Under the pieces are notes generated by a model. That model made no database searches, was not told where the DNA came from, and was given only the letters and a program-made list of their open reading frames with translations. A stretch of 64,000 bases of DNA from Apricaphanius iberus. Taxonomy: Eukaryota > Chordata > Actinopteri > Cyprinodontiformes > Aphaniidae. Location: positions 124,001-188,000 of the forward strand of contig JAPXFQ010001391.1 in the NCBI GenBank assembly GCA_028564705.1, in the 5' to 3' direction. A program made the position numbers and the translations under genes. This document shows, in pieces, positions 48,048-61,600 of this stretch (position 1 is its first letter; the number at the start of each line of letters is the position of its first letter).

Positions 48048-48229
48048 AACCAAGAGTTGAGTGCTCGTATGTCTATTAAAAATCAGTGTTTTTTGGGGTC
48101 ATCTTTAATATTCTAATTATCTATTTCTGTATTCTGAGTTTCCTGCTCTTGAATCCATTATCAACAACATTAAAAGAAACCAAACATTTGATTTACGTCA
48201 GTCTCACTGTGTGAACTAAATTACTGACA

Positions 48230-48776
48230 TACAGTACAGACCAAAAGTTTGGACACATCTTCTCATTCAGTGTGTTTTCTTTATTTTCATGACTATTTAC
48301 ATTGTAGATTCTCACTGAAGGCATCAAAACTATGAATGAACACATATGGAATTATGTAGTACTTTTCCAAAAATTGTGAAATAACCTGGCCTCCAAAGTC
48401 ACCGGACCTGAACCCAATCGAGATGATTTGGGATGAGCTGAACCGCAGAGTGAAGGCAAAAGGGCCAACAAGTACTAAGCATCTCTGGGAACTCCTTCAA
48501 GACTGTTGGAAAACCATTTCTGGTGACTACCTCTGGAAGCTCAAGAGAATGCAAAGCAGTAATCAGAGCAAAGGGTGGCTACTTTGAGGAATCTAAATAT
48601 ATAACACATGTATTCAGTTATTTCACCCTTTTTGTTTAAGTACATACAGTAATTCCATACATCATGTGTTCATTCATAGTTTTAATGTCCTTAATTGAGA
48701 ATCTACAATGTAGTCATGAAAATAAAGAAAACGCATTGAATGAGAAGGTGTGTCGAAACTTTTGGTCTGTACTGTA
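48230..48776 (+). mobile_element. Short Tc1-like derivative with TA duplications
   Basis: A 543-bp element (48232-48774) between TA dinucleotides at 48230-48231 and 48775-48776. Its ends are near-perfect inverted repeats: CAGTACAGACCAAAAGTTTG at the left and the complement CAGTACAGACCAAAAGTTTC at the right, extending into the TGAATGAGAA region. Most of the transposase gene is deleted. Confidence 0.92.
48387..48587 (+). pseudogene. C-terminal remnant of a Tc1 transposase
   Basis: An open stretch of 66 codons up to a TGA reads WPPKSPDLNPIEMIWDELNR and onward, the end of the DDE domain with its final catalytic Glu region. Everything before it is missing. Confidence 0.85.
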
Positions 48777-49659
48777 CATTAACTTTTCCATGCTGCTCTA
48801 ATTCAGTAAGATGGACATGTGTAGTAAATTTAAGTTTGCAGAAGATTTTTACCAAAGCAACCAAAGTCAAAGCAGGTTTTTGACATCAACAATTATTTTA
48901 ATAAAGCTCTTTGCATTTAATTAATTTGCATCTGTTCATCATAAAATCACAGTGAGCTGTCAAAGATAAAATAAGCCCCAAATCTTGCAAAATATACCAT
49001 GTTTTTCCCTGCCAAGATTCCGGGTGTCCACAGAGTCCAAATTAACTTGTGCACGCCATCAAGTCATTTTGAGATATCAGGCAGTTTCCTGTCTCTGCTG
49101 CTGTTGTTTGATATGGCTAAGACAGTTTATTTTTGTTGAATATTTTTGTAACCATTTCATTATATGCATTACTGGTAAATGTACAATGTTTTTTCATCTT
49201 GCATTACATTAAGTATGTTTTTGTGGCTTACAGAGAAGTCAGGGTGCGCTTGCTGGTGCTCAATAATAAAACACTTTTTCAACACATTAAATTTAACAAA
49301 AAGGGTACATTTTCTTGTGCATATTGCATACTAGAATTTTAGTTATATTAAGCCTTCTTTTTAGCCTTCTTGATTCCTTCTGCTCTCAGATGTATAAAGA
49401 AAATCTTATAATCAGCAATTATGGTGATTGCATTAATTTCCTGGAATGCAGACTTCTTTTAATTGCGTGTGGGACCTCAGTAAACTGCCACACAGTCAAG
49501 CCAACTCTAAAAAAAAACTACTTTTAGAAAAACTTTAACTTTTTGGTCAAACATACACCTGACAGCTGCTCATTCTCAAAGCACGTTGTGTGGTGCTGGT
49601 CCACCAACCCACTGAAAAGCTCTGAGGGGGGCTGACCTCAGCTGCTCATACTTCTGAGG

Positions 49660-49925
49660 ACAAGGTGAAGAAGTGGAGGCAGAGGTGTGTCTCCCTAGAG
49701 GGATTGTGCTCTGTGTCACGTCTGCAATACGTGCACAAACACACACACACACATGCAAACACGCACTATTAAAAGGTTATCATCAAGGCAATTATCCGTC
49801 GGACGAGTTAACCAAACAGTGTTTTGGCAGCAAGCGAGGACCTGGAAGGACAACAGGATGTCAGTGGGACAGAGGAATGTCCATGATAGCGCTGATAGCT
49901 TCAAGTCTCTTGGCACTTGACCATT
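49660..49925 (+). repeat. Diverged duplicated segment, copy B
   Basis: Partner of 45145-45425, on the same strand and about 4.5 kb away. It includes a CA-repeat (ACACACACACAC near 49740) expanded relative to copy A. It lies about 1.2 kb beyond the 3' end of mb. Confidence 0.55.
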
Positions 49926-50913
49926 CGAGCTAAACGAAAAGGCCATGACTCTCCACTCACTGAGACAAACTCTGTTTTCACTTTGTCGAAATGTGATCAA
50001 AGTGTTTTATTTAAAGGGTTCCAAGGACAAGTGAAGGAAAACTGGATTTGAGTTGTTTATATTCGACACCGTGGAATCCATCTCTTGGTTTATTCATCTA
50101 AAACTGGTGAAGTTGTACCCTGATGTTGTATGGTTTCATGCTAATAACACCATCCCATATTCAGGCTAGTTGATTGAGGCTCAACATTCTTTTTCCTAAA
50201 TATACCATGTAACTGATTTACACTTTAAGGTATTTTTTCCATTTTTTTAAGTGAGGTTCAGCGACTTTACCCGTAATAGTAGAACTTTTAAGTAATATAC
50301 AGATGATCATATGGCCAAGTTTGTAGAAGGGAGAAGAGATCCGCGTAGTAGTGCAGCGCTCCTTGATCAATCCAAGAATGACGCCCTTTATTTAATTTAT
50401 TTTAGCTATCCAAAACAACATTTGAAAAATGTGTATCTCCACAGGATTCAACATTTATTTGTGTTTATTAAATAATAATAATAATTATTATTATTAAAGG
50501 GTTTTTTAATTCACTTTGGGACCCAAAAATATGTCTCGCAGTTTTCTCAACCAAACAATGCCCTGCTCAAGTTATGCTTGCAGAGTCTGCTTGTGTCATC
50601 ACTTCATTAATTTATTCTGACTCTAGGTAAATAACTAAGTTCTGAGAAAGCAAACCACATTTGTTAGTTGACTTACAAAGGGCTGATATCAAACAGACTT
50701 TTCTCAATACATGTAGGAGCACTGCTTCAGTAGAAGACCTCTTTGGTCCTGGCCACTCTCCGACAGGCCGTTTGATTCAGCCTCCAGCTCCCCTTTTAGC
50801 ATATAAGACTGTTATATATCTTTGTAAACTGTGAACTATCCATTCCAGAGTAAACGATACAAAAAACAGAAAGATGACCAAAATAAATTAGCAGTAAAAA
50901 GAAGCAGAGCATT

Positions 50914-50919
50914 TTTATT
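50914..50919 (-). other. mb: mb polyadenylation signal
   Basis: TTTATT on the plus strand reads AATAAA on the minus strand, about 240 bases beyond the myoglobin stop codon. Confidence 0.6.
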
Positions 50920-51160
50920 GGTGAAATGAGACAATGATTTACAGTACATTAAATGTTATAAATGAAGAAAATATGGAGAAAGTTAAAATGAAATAAGATC
51001 TCTTGAGCTTATTATGCTTTTTTTTTAGATTAGATTAATATCACCAGCAGTCTTATTGCTCATTGAACAAAGAGGAGCCTAAATGTGAAAATGCGAATGT
51101 GCTTGCAAGTGGCATATTTCCTGACTGCTAAAGTCCAAGCTTGACTTGTGAACACACTGC

Positions 51161-52692
<1,532 letters not shown>

Positions 52693-53305
52693 TCAAAATT
52701 AGGGGTAACATAATAAAAAAAAACTTCATGAGTCTCTTGGTTTTAAAAGGTTTGTAAGTATTTAACAAACTGTTATCTTGTTGTGTGGTATTGCATTACT
52801 CCTGTTTGATGTAATGGCCTCAGGCCAAAACCCACTCCATTCAAGGGCACCTAATTATTAGGAGTTGTAACTCATTTGCCCTTAGTTAGTGTGTAACATA
52901 ATCTCGCTGCTTCTTTTTATAATATAAATTGATATTATATACACAGTAGTTGTTGGTTTTTTTTGCTTCAAAGTTATGCAAAATGCGCATATGCATTTTT
53001 CTTTTAATTACTGATATTTTTCTCTTCAAGGATAATTGTTCATTGACACTTGTGTTCAGCAAACCTGGATGAAAAAAATAATAAATCTGAAGATTTCTTT
53101 TTGTAGCGAGCCAGAAGATATATGCATTTTAAATATGTATGTTATGAACCAGGACTTAGTTTGATATTTTCAAAACTTTTGAAGACAAACCATTCCTTAA
53201 TCTAGCAATTTAAAATTGAAATATGTTAAACTTTAACATTAATTTAAATGTCTGTATTTTAGCCAGAGATTCTGATGCAAAATTATTAATAAAGGCATTA
53301 CCGAC

Positions 53306-53350
53306 CTGCAAGCTTTGAAATGATCCTGTGTGTTATCCAAGTTATCCTTG
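53306..53350 (-). other. mb: Probable non-coding first exon of mb
   Basis: On the minus strand the sequence after the TATA box runs to GCTTGCAG followed by GTCGGT, a plausible donor. The coding exon is preceded by a CTCTCCTCAG acceptor three bases before the ATG. This implies an untranslated first exon of about 45 nt and an intron of about 0.67 kb. Inferred from splice signals only. Confidence 0.5.
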
Positions 53351-53374
53351 GCCTGACTCCCCACCCCAAACTGT

Positions 53375-53383
53375 CCTTTTATA
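53375..53383 (-). promoter_or_regulatory. mb: TATA box of mb
   Basis: TATAAAAGG on the minus strand, about 25-30 bases upstream of the inferred transcription start, with a TTGGGGTGGGG (CACCC-type) element just downstream. This fits a tissue-specific TATA promoter, unlike the CpG-type promoters of the neighbours. Confidence 0.7.
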
Positions 53384-53729
53384 CTCCCTCACTGTGTCCT
53401 ACCACCCAAATTTTTCCAGCACTCTTATCAGTCTACCTCTCTTCCTGCACGTCTCCTAAAAACACTCTCAGCACCACAAACCTCTGATGCCCAACAAACA
53501 GCAGCTCAGTGATCATCATGTGATAACTTTTCTGTTGGCCCGCCTCGATAAAATGCTTGTTTCCATTCTTTTTAACACGTATAAAAATCTACTAATATAC
53601 AGAGCAGATAAACTACTCTTAATTCCTACACTGTATCAGTGCAGTAGCAGGCATTACATGCAGAATATAGTTCACAAAACTTTCTTTCATCAATCAATGC
53701 TGGATGGATTCAGAGAGTGCCTTGTATCG

Positions 53730-54330
53730 TCTGATTTGAAATTTTTCACATTTTGTGAGGTTACAACCTTAAACTTTATTATACATCATTTAGGTATTAT
53801 GTAAGTGATGCATAAATTGTAAGGACAGTTGTACACAGTTTTCAACATTTTTAGAAATCTTCCGAAAGTCAGATTGGATGTATTGTGTCTGTAATCAGCA
53901 GTTTTCAAGTCTTACCATAGATTAACAAGTGGATTTAGGTTTACACTCAAACTGGGCTGTTCTTGTACCACCTTTCTTTACTAATTTAAACACTTTAATT
54001 GGAGCTATGTCTAGATATTTAGTGTCATCGTCCTGAGTTTCTGGTCTTCTGCAGCCTCCAAAAAATTTTCTTCTATTTAGCTCTATCCAATTTTCCCATA
54101 AACCCTGATCAGCTTCTCTGTACTTGCTTAAGAAAACAACCTTTCAGCATGATTCTGTCACCACCATGCTTCACCAAGGTGAGCTATGTTAGTCTTCTGC
54201 TATACACACTGTTTTGCATGTACCCCAAAGATCAGTTTGTCTGGCCAGAACCTCATCTATTACGTGCTTATGTCCTCAAATGGTTTTGGGTAGATTTTTA
54301 AAAGAACTCTTTCCCAAAAAGAGATGCAAC
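53730..54330 (-). mobile_element. Tc1-like transposon relic, minus strand
   Basis: On the plus strand the landmarks appear in reverse order: ACAAGTGGATTTAGGTTTAC, CATCGTCCTGAGTTTCTGG, CTCTATCCAATTTTCCCATA, AGCATGATTCTGTCACCACC, ATGCTTCACCAAGG and GGCCAGAACCTCATC, as in the complement of a Tc1 transposase. Heavily mutated. Confidence 0.6.
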
Positions 54331-55786
54331 GACATACACAGAAAGTGATTAAAAGAAATAAAGTAGGATGAAACAAAGAAAACCACAATGTTATAAAATA
54401 GGAGTCGGAAAATACTTTACAAGGTAAAAAGGAGTACATACATGCACATAAAAAGTAGAAAAGAAGTCCCTATATAGCTTAAAACAAGCTCTTGCAACTT
54501 TCTGTATCTTTTCTGTGTTCTGAGTTAGGCACCGTGTTCACTGCAAAACAGCTAAAATTAGGAATAAAGGAATATATTTTAAATTAGTTATATGTGTAAA
54601 AACAAAATATTAATTAACAAAAGGTTTTCCAGTTTAGTCCCTTTAACGTTGTAAAAGCCTCAAATAACATCACTGATCTTTTAACAATTGTGTTCTTTAA
54701 ATCCAATCCTGGTAATGTTTCACTACTTCTATCTAGGGCAGATATTTTTTGTTTTGTTTTCAGCACTAACAGACAAGTTTGTAGCTGTGTTTCATTATGT
54801 TTGTTGATTTGCAGGATCGTAAAATTTCCATAGTTAGAGTTGTGATTTATTGTTTCCCTAAATGCTTCCCACTGAGTGTTGCTGAGGGGATACTTCCCTC
54901 CCTTTATTCTGTTCTTGGATATAAACCAGATTAGATGTTAGAAAAGATTTTCTGTTCTGGCTTTGAAGAAATAATGGCATTAAATATACAAAGGACATCA
55001 TCTGAGTGTGTGTCGCAGGTTACGAAGAGGATATGCAGCCCAAAGAAAGCAGGTCACTTTCGTTAGCCTATTGTGTTCCCAAAACGGATCTTCACAGACA
55101 GTTTTCTGTTTTTTCGTCTTCAGTTTACACAACAAATGCTGCAAAAACTCACATAATATTAATTAACGTTTTTTATTCAAGAAGGAAACTGTAAAAGGTG
55201 TTTTTTTTTAGATTTCTTCCATACCACAATCATGCAAAGTGTAGGATTATTATAACTATTATGCTTACACCTGCAGCTTAGATGTTTTGTATAAACCAGC
55301 TGTAATGTTTTCTCTAAAAATTCACATTTCCTCGGATCATCAACCATGCATGTAAAATAAGTCCAAATGATGTAAACCAACCCTCATAAACAAACAAAAA
55401 AAAAACTGTGGACTTCATTTCACCTGTAAATATGATATAATAATCTTTTATTTTCCCACAAACGGGATATTCAGCTGCACCAACAGCAACAGATCATAGA
55501 AGCAGTTAGGATCACACAAGAAATGTTGATAAAAAAGAATTAATAAGAATTAATAATAATAATAATATACATTACTACATATATGTACTTGTAGGCTTCT
55601 ACATACAAGTACTGTGCAGTTATTAAAGTGGAATACTCAGAGTGGAATCTGAAACTGAGTAGGATAATATTTTTTTTTTAAGTATTGTAGTTGTGCTTTA
55701 AAAAGTTAAAAAGTAAACATATTTACAGGAAATTAAAATAATATAATCTTAGAAAAACTGATATGCAAATAACAGCGGCAGACATG
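54331..55786. other. Gene-free interval upstream of mb
   Basis: AT-rich sequence with a short AAT-repeat near 55550. No exon with splice borders or recognisable protein family is visible. Confidence 0.5.
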
Positions 55787-56705
55787 TTAATTACAAGAGT
55801 TAAATAGTGCAAAATACAGCAGGGGTGTAAACATTACTGAGTTTGTTGGGAGGTTGTAGAGTCTAACAGCTGCAGGGAGGAAAGACCTACGAAAACACTC
55901 CTTCATGCATCTACTATGCAGCAGTCTGTCACTGAAGCAGCTCAGCAACATCTTCATGAAGTGGGAGACATTGTCCATCAGTGATGTCATTTTGGCCCGA
56001 GTCCTTTCTTTTTCCCACAACCTGCACTGGATCCAAGGGACATCCTAGAAAAGAGCTGGTCTTTTCTGATGAGCTTATCCAACTTCTCCATCTCAGCTGT
56101 AGATAAACTGCTGCTCCAACGTACTACGCCATAAAATATGGCTGATGCCACCACAGAGTCAAAGAAGGCATTTAGGAGTGTTCTCTGGACTCCAAAATAC
56201 TTCAGACTCAAATAGAGTCTGCTCTGACCCTTCCTGTAAAGAGCATCAGTGTTGTGGCTCCAGTCCAGTTTATTGTTCAGTTTAACACCCAGGTACTTGT
56301 ACGAGTCCACTATCTCAATGTCCAATCCATGGATGTTCACCGGTGTCAGTTTGGTGGGTCTGCATCCATAACCAACCCTTTGGTTTTCCCACATTGATCA
56401 GAAGGTGGTTCTCCAGTCGACAAATACATGTTTTCACTGCGATACTCTGAGTCATCCTCATCAGAGAACTTCTGAAGGTGGAAGATGACGGAGAAGTCTG
56501 CAGCGTAGAGGGTGAAGAGGAACGGTGCCAGCACAGTTTCCTGTGCGGCCCTGTACTTCAGAACAGCCTGTCGAAAACACAACTCAGTTGTCTGACATAC
56601 TGTTTCTGTCCCATGTGTTACAGAATTTGCTTGACAAGAAATGTTCCATGAATGTAGTTTCAGTTGCTGGTGTTTAATAGAGGTGTTTCCACTTAAATAA
56701 AGCAT
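55787..56705 (-). mobile_element. Degenerate LINE reverse-transcriptase relic
   Basis: Three minus-strand frames in succession keep parts of one LINE polyprotein: a piece with LAPFLFTLYAADF and HLQKFSDEDD (palm region, active site eroded), then VNIHGLDIEIVDSYKYLGVK with NNKLDWSHNTDALYRKGQSR and SVVASAIFYGVVRW, then AKMTSLMDNVSHFM and RRSFLPAAVRLYN. This order and wording are typical of Maui/L2-type teleost LINEs. Frameshifts and stops separate the pieces. Confidence 0.85.
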
Positions 56706-57379
56706 TCCAGAAACATATTATTGTAAATAAATAAAACAAATAATGGCATGCCTATTATTTAATCTGCACATTAATCATTTCAATGGATATGGAAATATAG
56801 AAAACATATATCTGTACAGCACATCAAAATCCCACATTCTTACTTTATAGCATGGTGCAAAGTCCGTCTGTAATCAAGCTATGTCTTTGTCGCTATGTTT
56901 AAATATTCAAAGTGCCTCTAAGCATCAACACCTGTTCACATCTTCAGTCAATTAAAAAGATTTATCTTACAGATTTTCACAGAAAATTACAGAATATTCA
57001 AGATCATCAAATATATTTCTATTTCTGACAACAACAACAAAACTGGGTGAAAACGAAATTCAGTTTAAAAATATAAATTTTATTTATTAAGGTAAAAAGC
57101 TATCTTAAATAACCTGGCTCTGTGTAAAAAAAAAAAAAAAACTAAATGCCCCCCTAATAACTAGTATTGTTGGGCATTTGAGGGCTTCTTGCTACATAAC
57201 CAAGCTATATTTGAACACAATTCATGGTTATGTCACTTATTACTGGTCATCCAGGTTCTGAAGAGGCAAAACCTTCCCAGACCGTCATACTCCCACCGCC
57301 ATGTTTGACTGGCACCATATGTAGCAGGTTAAGGACCAAGCACAACCAACATTTTCAAAACTGAGGCAAGGCCTTTGTG

Positions 57380-57610
57380 TTCTTTTACAGAACATTTATT
57401 ATGTTATTAGGATTTGATTATTTATTCTCTGTTCTTGTAAGAAGCCTCCAGGACTGTGTAGAGAAATGTAAATGTAGAGAAAACAAAGGTCTTCTGTGTG
57501 CTATGTATCAGTCGGATTTGCAATCGGCGGCGGCAGGCTGGCAGGAAGAAGACACTCTGAACACTGCAGCTGAGCTCATGCTGTTAGAAGAAACAAACAC
57601 TGATTGCTGA
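57380..57610 (+). other. Unassigned open frame, possibly conserved non-coding DNA
   Basis: A 77-codon frame with a Cys-containing, acidic C-terminal part (SLQDCVEKCKCRENKGLLCA, then LNTAAELMLLEE). I do not recognise it and no splice borders or neighbouring exons support a gene. A transposon scrap lies just upstream (57240-57330). Confidence 0.2.
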
Positions 57611-58247
57611 AAGCTATTTAAGAGTTTGAATTAGAAGGGCTGGGCAGGGATACGAGGTCAGAACTTTTTTGATTTCCTCCACGTTTGTCCAAACATGCTA
57701 CATTAAATAATGAAAGGCCTTAAGGACCCTGTCTAATTTTTGTGTAGAGAAAATATATATTTTAGCTGCAACAGTTCTTTTTGCCAAGTCTCTTTCTTAT
57801 TATTGAATCATGAATCTTAACTGAGTTATGGTCAGAGTTCAAGTGAGGCCTGCAGTGGTGTAGATCTTGTTTGGTGTTCTTCTGAGATCTCCTGGATGTT
57901 TGGGGATTTTTTAAAATGTAATTTGGGGTAATTTTGGTAACAATCTAAAATATCTGGAGAGAGAAACAACAATTTATCTCTTAATACGTGTCATTCCACG
58001 TGCCGGGACATTCATTTATTTATTTGATACTGATTGATTCCAGAGTTGTAGAATGGAGAAATTGCTTGAATAGAAGCTGGCTGGCATCAAGCAGTAGGTT
58101 ACATGACTTCAAAAAAAGGAAAACAAATCTCGCCCTGATTTTGAGAACAAAAGTCACACTGAAATCTTTCAGTCTGGAAACATTTATTTAAATGTTTCTA
58201 AAACTCAATCAAGAGTCATTATCCACAATGGGAGAAAACATGGATCA

Positions 58248-58250
<3 letters not shown>

Positions 58251-58339
<89 letters not shown>

Positions 58340-58341
58340 TT
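58251..58341 (+). repeat. TTTA tetranucleotide microsatellite
   Basis: About 22 almost perfect TTTA units, 310 bases upstream of the serhl start codon. Likely length-polymorphic. Confidence 0.97.
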
Positions 58342-58449
58342 CTCTTGTCAGAATGTATTTACTGCTGTGAGCAAGTGTCAAGCCTGCCCTCTGCTGTTTA
58401 ATAATTGACATCGCACTGGGTGAAAGGGAAGTTCTTCCCCGACTCAACG

Positions 58450-58540
58450 CTGATTGGACTGAATGTTTCTTCCGGCCGCCAGTTTATCCAATAGCAGCGT
58501 CCATTGAGCTCACGTTGTTTGAAGCAACCGGAAAACGTTG
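58450..58540 (+). promoter_or_regulatory. serhl: serhl promoter
   Basis: A TATA-less cluster 110-200 bases upstream of the ATG: inverted CCAAT (TGATTGG, 58451), ETS core TTCCGG (58470), direct CCAATA (58488) and a second ETS-like ACCGGAAA near 58527. Confidence 0.5.
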
Positions 58541-58651
58541 GCGAGGTTAAGAAATGTTTAGTTCTTAGTTGACAGCGAGTTTTCTCAAATTTTATTTGAA
58601 CTTTAATCAGAAGTAGTTGATTGTTTTATTTTATTTGAAGAATTATCCGAC

Positions 58652-61600
58652 ATGATTCAAGCTTTTAAAAGTGTCAGACACGTAACGTCCGGTACAGTGA
58701 AGCAAGCAGGTAACTATTGCAGGCATGCAGGGGGTTTACTTTCCTGAAAAATCACGACAGTTTCACATAAGGGTTCTCTAACTAGCAAATGAGTTTGAAC
58801 AAATGTACACAGCATGAGTTTGGAGCAAAATTCATATCTGATCGTATGTGTATATTTTCCTTTTAGAAAATGTTATAACAGTCTTAATTGGATGTGAAAA
58901 CAAAATATTGTTACTAAAACTTCAACTGCCTGTGCAGGAACTGAAATGGTGGCAGACATTCCTGAATATTAGCAATAGCATTATAGCTTGATCTCGCTCT
59001 GGTGGACCCTCCTTATGATACGACACATGCAGACGGTGGTCCTCCGCTGGACGCCAAAAAGTGGGATTCAGATTAATTCAGATCCTCAGTTGTTTTTCTT
59101 TGATCCTGGTCTGTAATTTACAGTTCTGAAACCTAATTCATGATATAAAACACTATCATAAGATACAATCTCCACCATACCATCGGTCCATTCTTCAAGT
59201 TCAGGGATAAAGTTGATTTCCGATGCTTGAAAATAATCTCTGAAGACCTCACTGGACTAACCCTAATGAAAGGTCATCTTTTGGATTTGTTCAGTATTTA
59301 AGGTCTGTCCACTCACAAACGTACAGCAGGGATGTGAGGAACGAAAAATATATTTTTGATATTCCAATACACTCATCAGAAGTAGAATCAGTATGTTTCT
59401 GTACTTCTCCAACAGCAGTAAAATTTATTTGCCATTTGCAAAATCGACTACCCCACATTGGAATGCAGTTAACAATAGTATTTCATAATTTCTATCATTT
59501 TAAAGAAAGAGCATTTCTCTTTTCTTTACCTGTCCAGTTTCTGAGCTCTGTATACCGGTCCCATGGGGGGAGATCAGAGGTAAAGTCTGGGGTCCTGATC
59601 ATGGTCGGCCGGTTCTTTGTCTGCATGGCTGGGCTGACAACTGTGGGACATTCAACACGCTGCTCCCTCTCCTACCCAAAGGTGAGTGTTATTGCAGTAA
59701 ATGTTATACATGCTCTCTTAATAATTTTCTTTTATTTAAAATCTCCTAGTATGTTAGGGAATCCATGATGTCATGCACTACAACAAAGTTCACAGACTTT
59801 AAGACAGAACCAGGCTCCCAGCATCACAAATTGTGATGGTTTATGAGTTTTTCCCCCACATATTTATCATGTGTTTTATGGCAAACCCATCAACTTTAAT
59901 CTCATCTGACCAAAGCATACAGTTCATATTTAAGTTTGTTTTTCATAAACTTTTGCAACTATTACCTGACTCGTGATGATCAACAGGCGTCTGGTTATCT
60001 TCTCTCGTTGGTCTTATTTTGAAGAGTAAATGAAAAAAAAGTGCTTTTGTGTCCTATCATATTCATTCCTCTGGACAGCAAAATATTTAAAAAAAATAAA
60101 AAATCATTTTTCCTACCCTGGATGTTTTTTACCCTTACTGAATAAACATATTTTAATGAAAGGTATTTTTTTCCGTACAGTTAGATGCTGTTAAAAGGCA
60201 AACTTATTTTTTAAATCTGCTCATACGGTTCACAAGCAGTGCCAGGAGCTTTAACTGTAACTGTTTATTTAAAGCAGGAAAAGTTCACCTTGTTTTTCCT
60301 CCATCCTTTTATCAGATTTCCGGTACGTTGCGGTGGACCTGACAGGTCACGGCTGCTCATCCCACCGTCCTCCAGGAGTTCTGTACGCCTTCCCGTCTTA
60401 CGTGATGGACGTGCGAAGAGTTGTTGATGGTATGTGAGGACAAGAACTTGCACACAACACTGTTACAATAAAATAACATAAAATGTCAGTATGTGTGCAG
60501 GAAGTGCATCTCTCTAGTTTAACTCAATTTCCATTTCTGCCCTGGAGGTGGCAGTAGACATGAGTTTGATGTTATATACTCGGCAATAGTTTTAATATAC
60601 CTTTTTAACAACAGCAGAAAGCATCAGTTTTATTACTTAAACAACCAGTAGTTCAAACGCTTTTTTCTAATTCCTAAATTACACCCACAGCTTTACAGTG
60701 GAGCAAATTTTCCATTATCGGCCACAGCATGGGTAAGTGAGCCTACGGAAATGATCTAGAGCTGTAAAGCATTTTTTTTTTCTTTTTTAAATAAGATTCT
60801 GTTTTTGTTTCAGGAGGTAACATAGCTGGAATGGTGAGTGAGTCCATATGTTACAGGTTTACAGGTTTAAACACACTGCCTCTTGCAAAAAGAGTCTAAC
60901 AACCTAACCTTTTTCACATTCTCTCGCCTTTCATTACATTCGGAAACATGGTGGTGGCCGCATCATGCCATAAGAAGCAAGAAAAGGGAATCTACCGTAA
61001 TTTCCGGACTCTAAAGCGTACCTGATTATAAGCTGCGCCAGCCTATTTTATGAAAAACCCACAAATGTGTACAAATACAAGCTGTACCCGATAATAAGCC
61101 GTGGGTGTTTTAACATTTAATTACCATATGCAAGGGTTTTTGCACAGAGGGGATTGTTGGGAAAGTAATTGGTGTTTGGGGAAGCGTTGATTTTATAAAG
61201 ATTTCAACACGATAGAGACACCTCAGCCGTCCTCTTGCTGTGTGTTCAGCCAATCTTCAAGAATGACTTATAGTTCGGACCATCTGCTTTATGCTTTTAT
61301 TACCTCTGAAAGCTTTTTTTCTTCCTATTGGATTGAGACAGTTTTCACCACTGATTCATTGCTGCCAAGGGTACATGAAGCAACTCTATTTCCTTATTTA
61401 AAAGTCAGGTTGACTGCCTTTAACTTTAAAACGGTATCATATCTATGTCTTCGATTGTTTTCCAGAAATGAGGGTTTGTGCATGTAAACTTGTTTTTTGC
61501 AAACTGTCTCACTCTAATATTGTTGGTCTGTTCCACATTTGCATTCATTGTTTGCACAAACTTCTTCCTCTGTCTCTCTTACGGCCGTTAGCTGCAAAAA

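Noticed and set aside
59334..59768. 144-codon plus-strand frame
   Set aside because: Its C-terminal half runs out of frame over the true serhl exon 59538-59681; the rest has no support.
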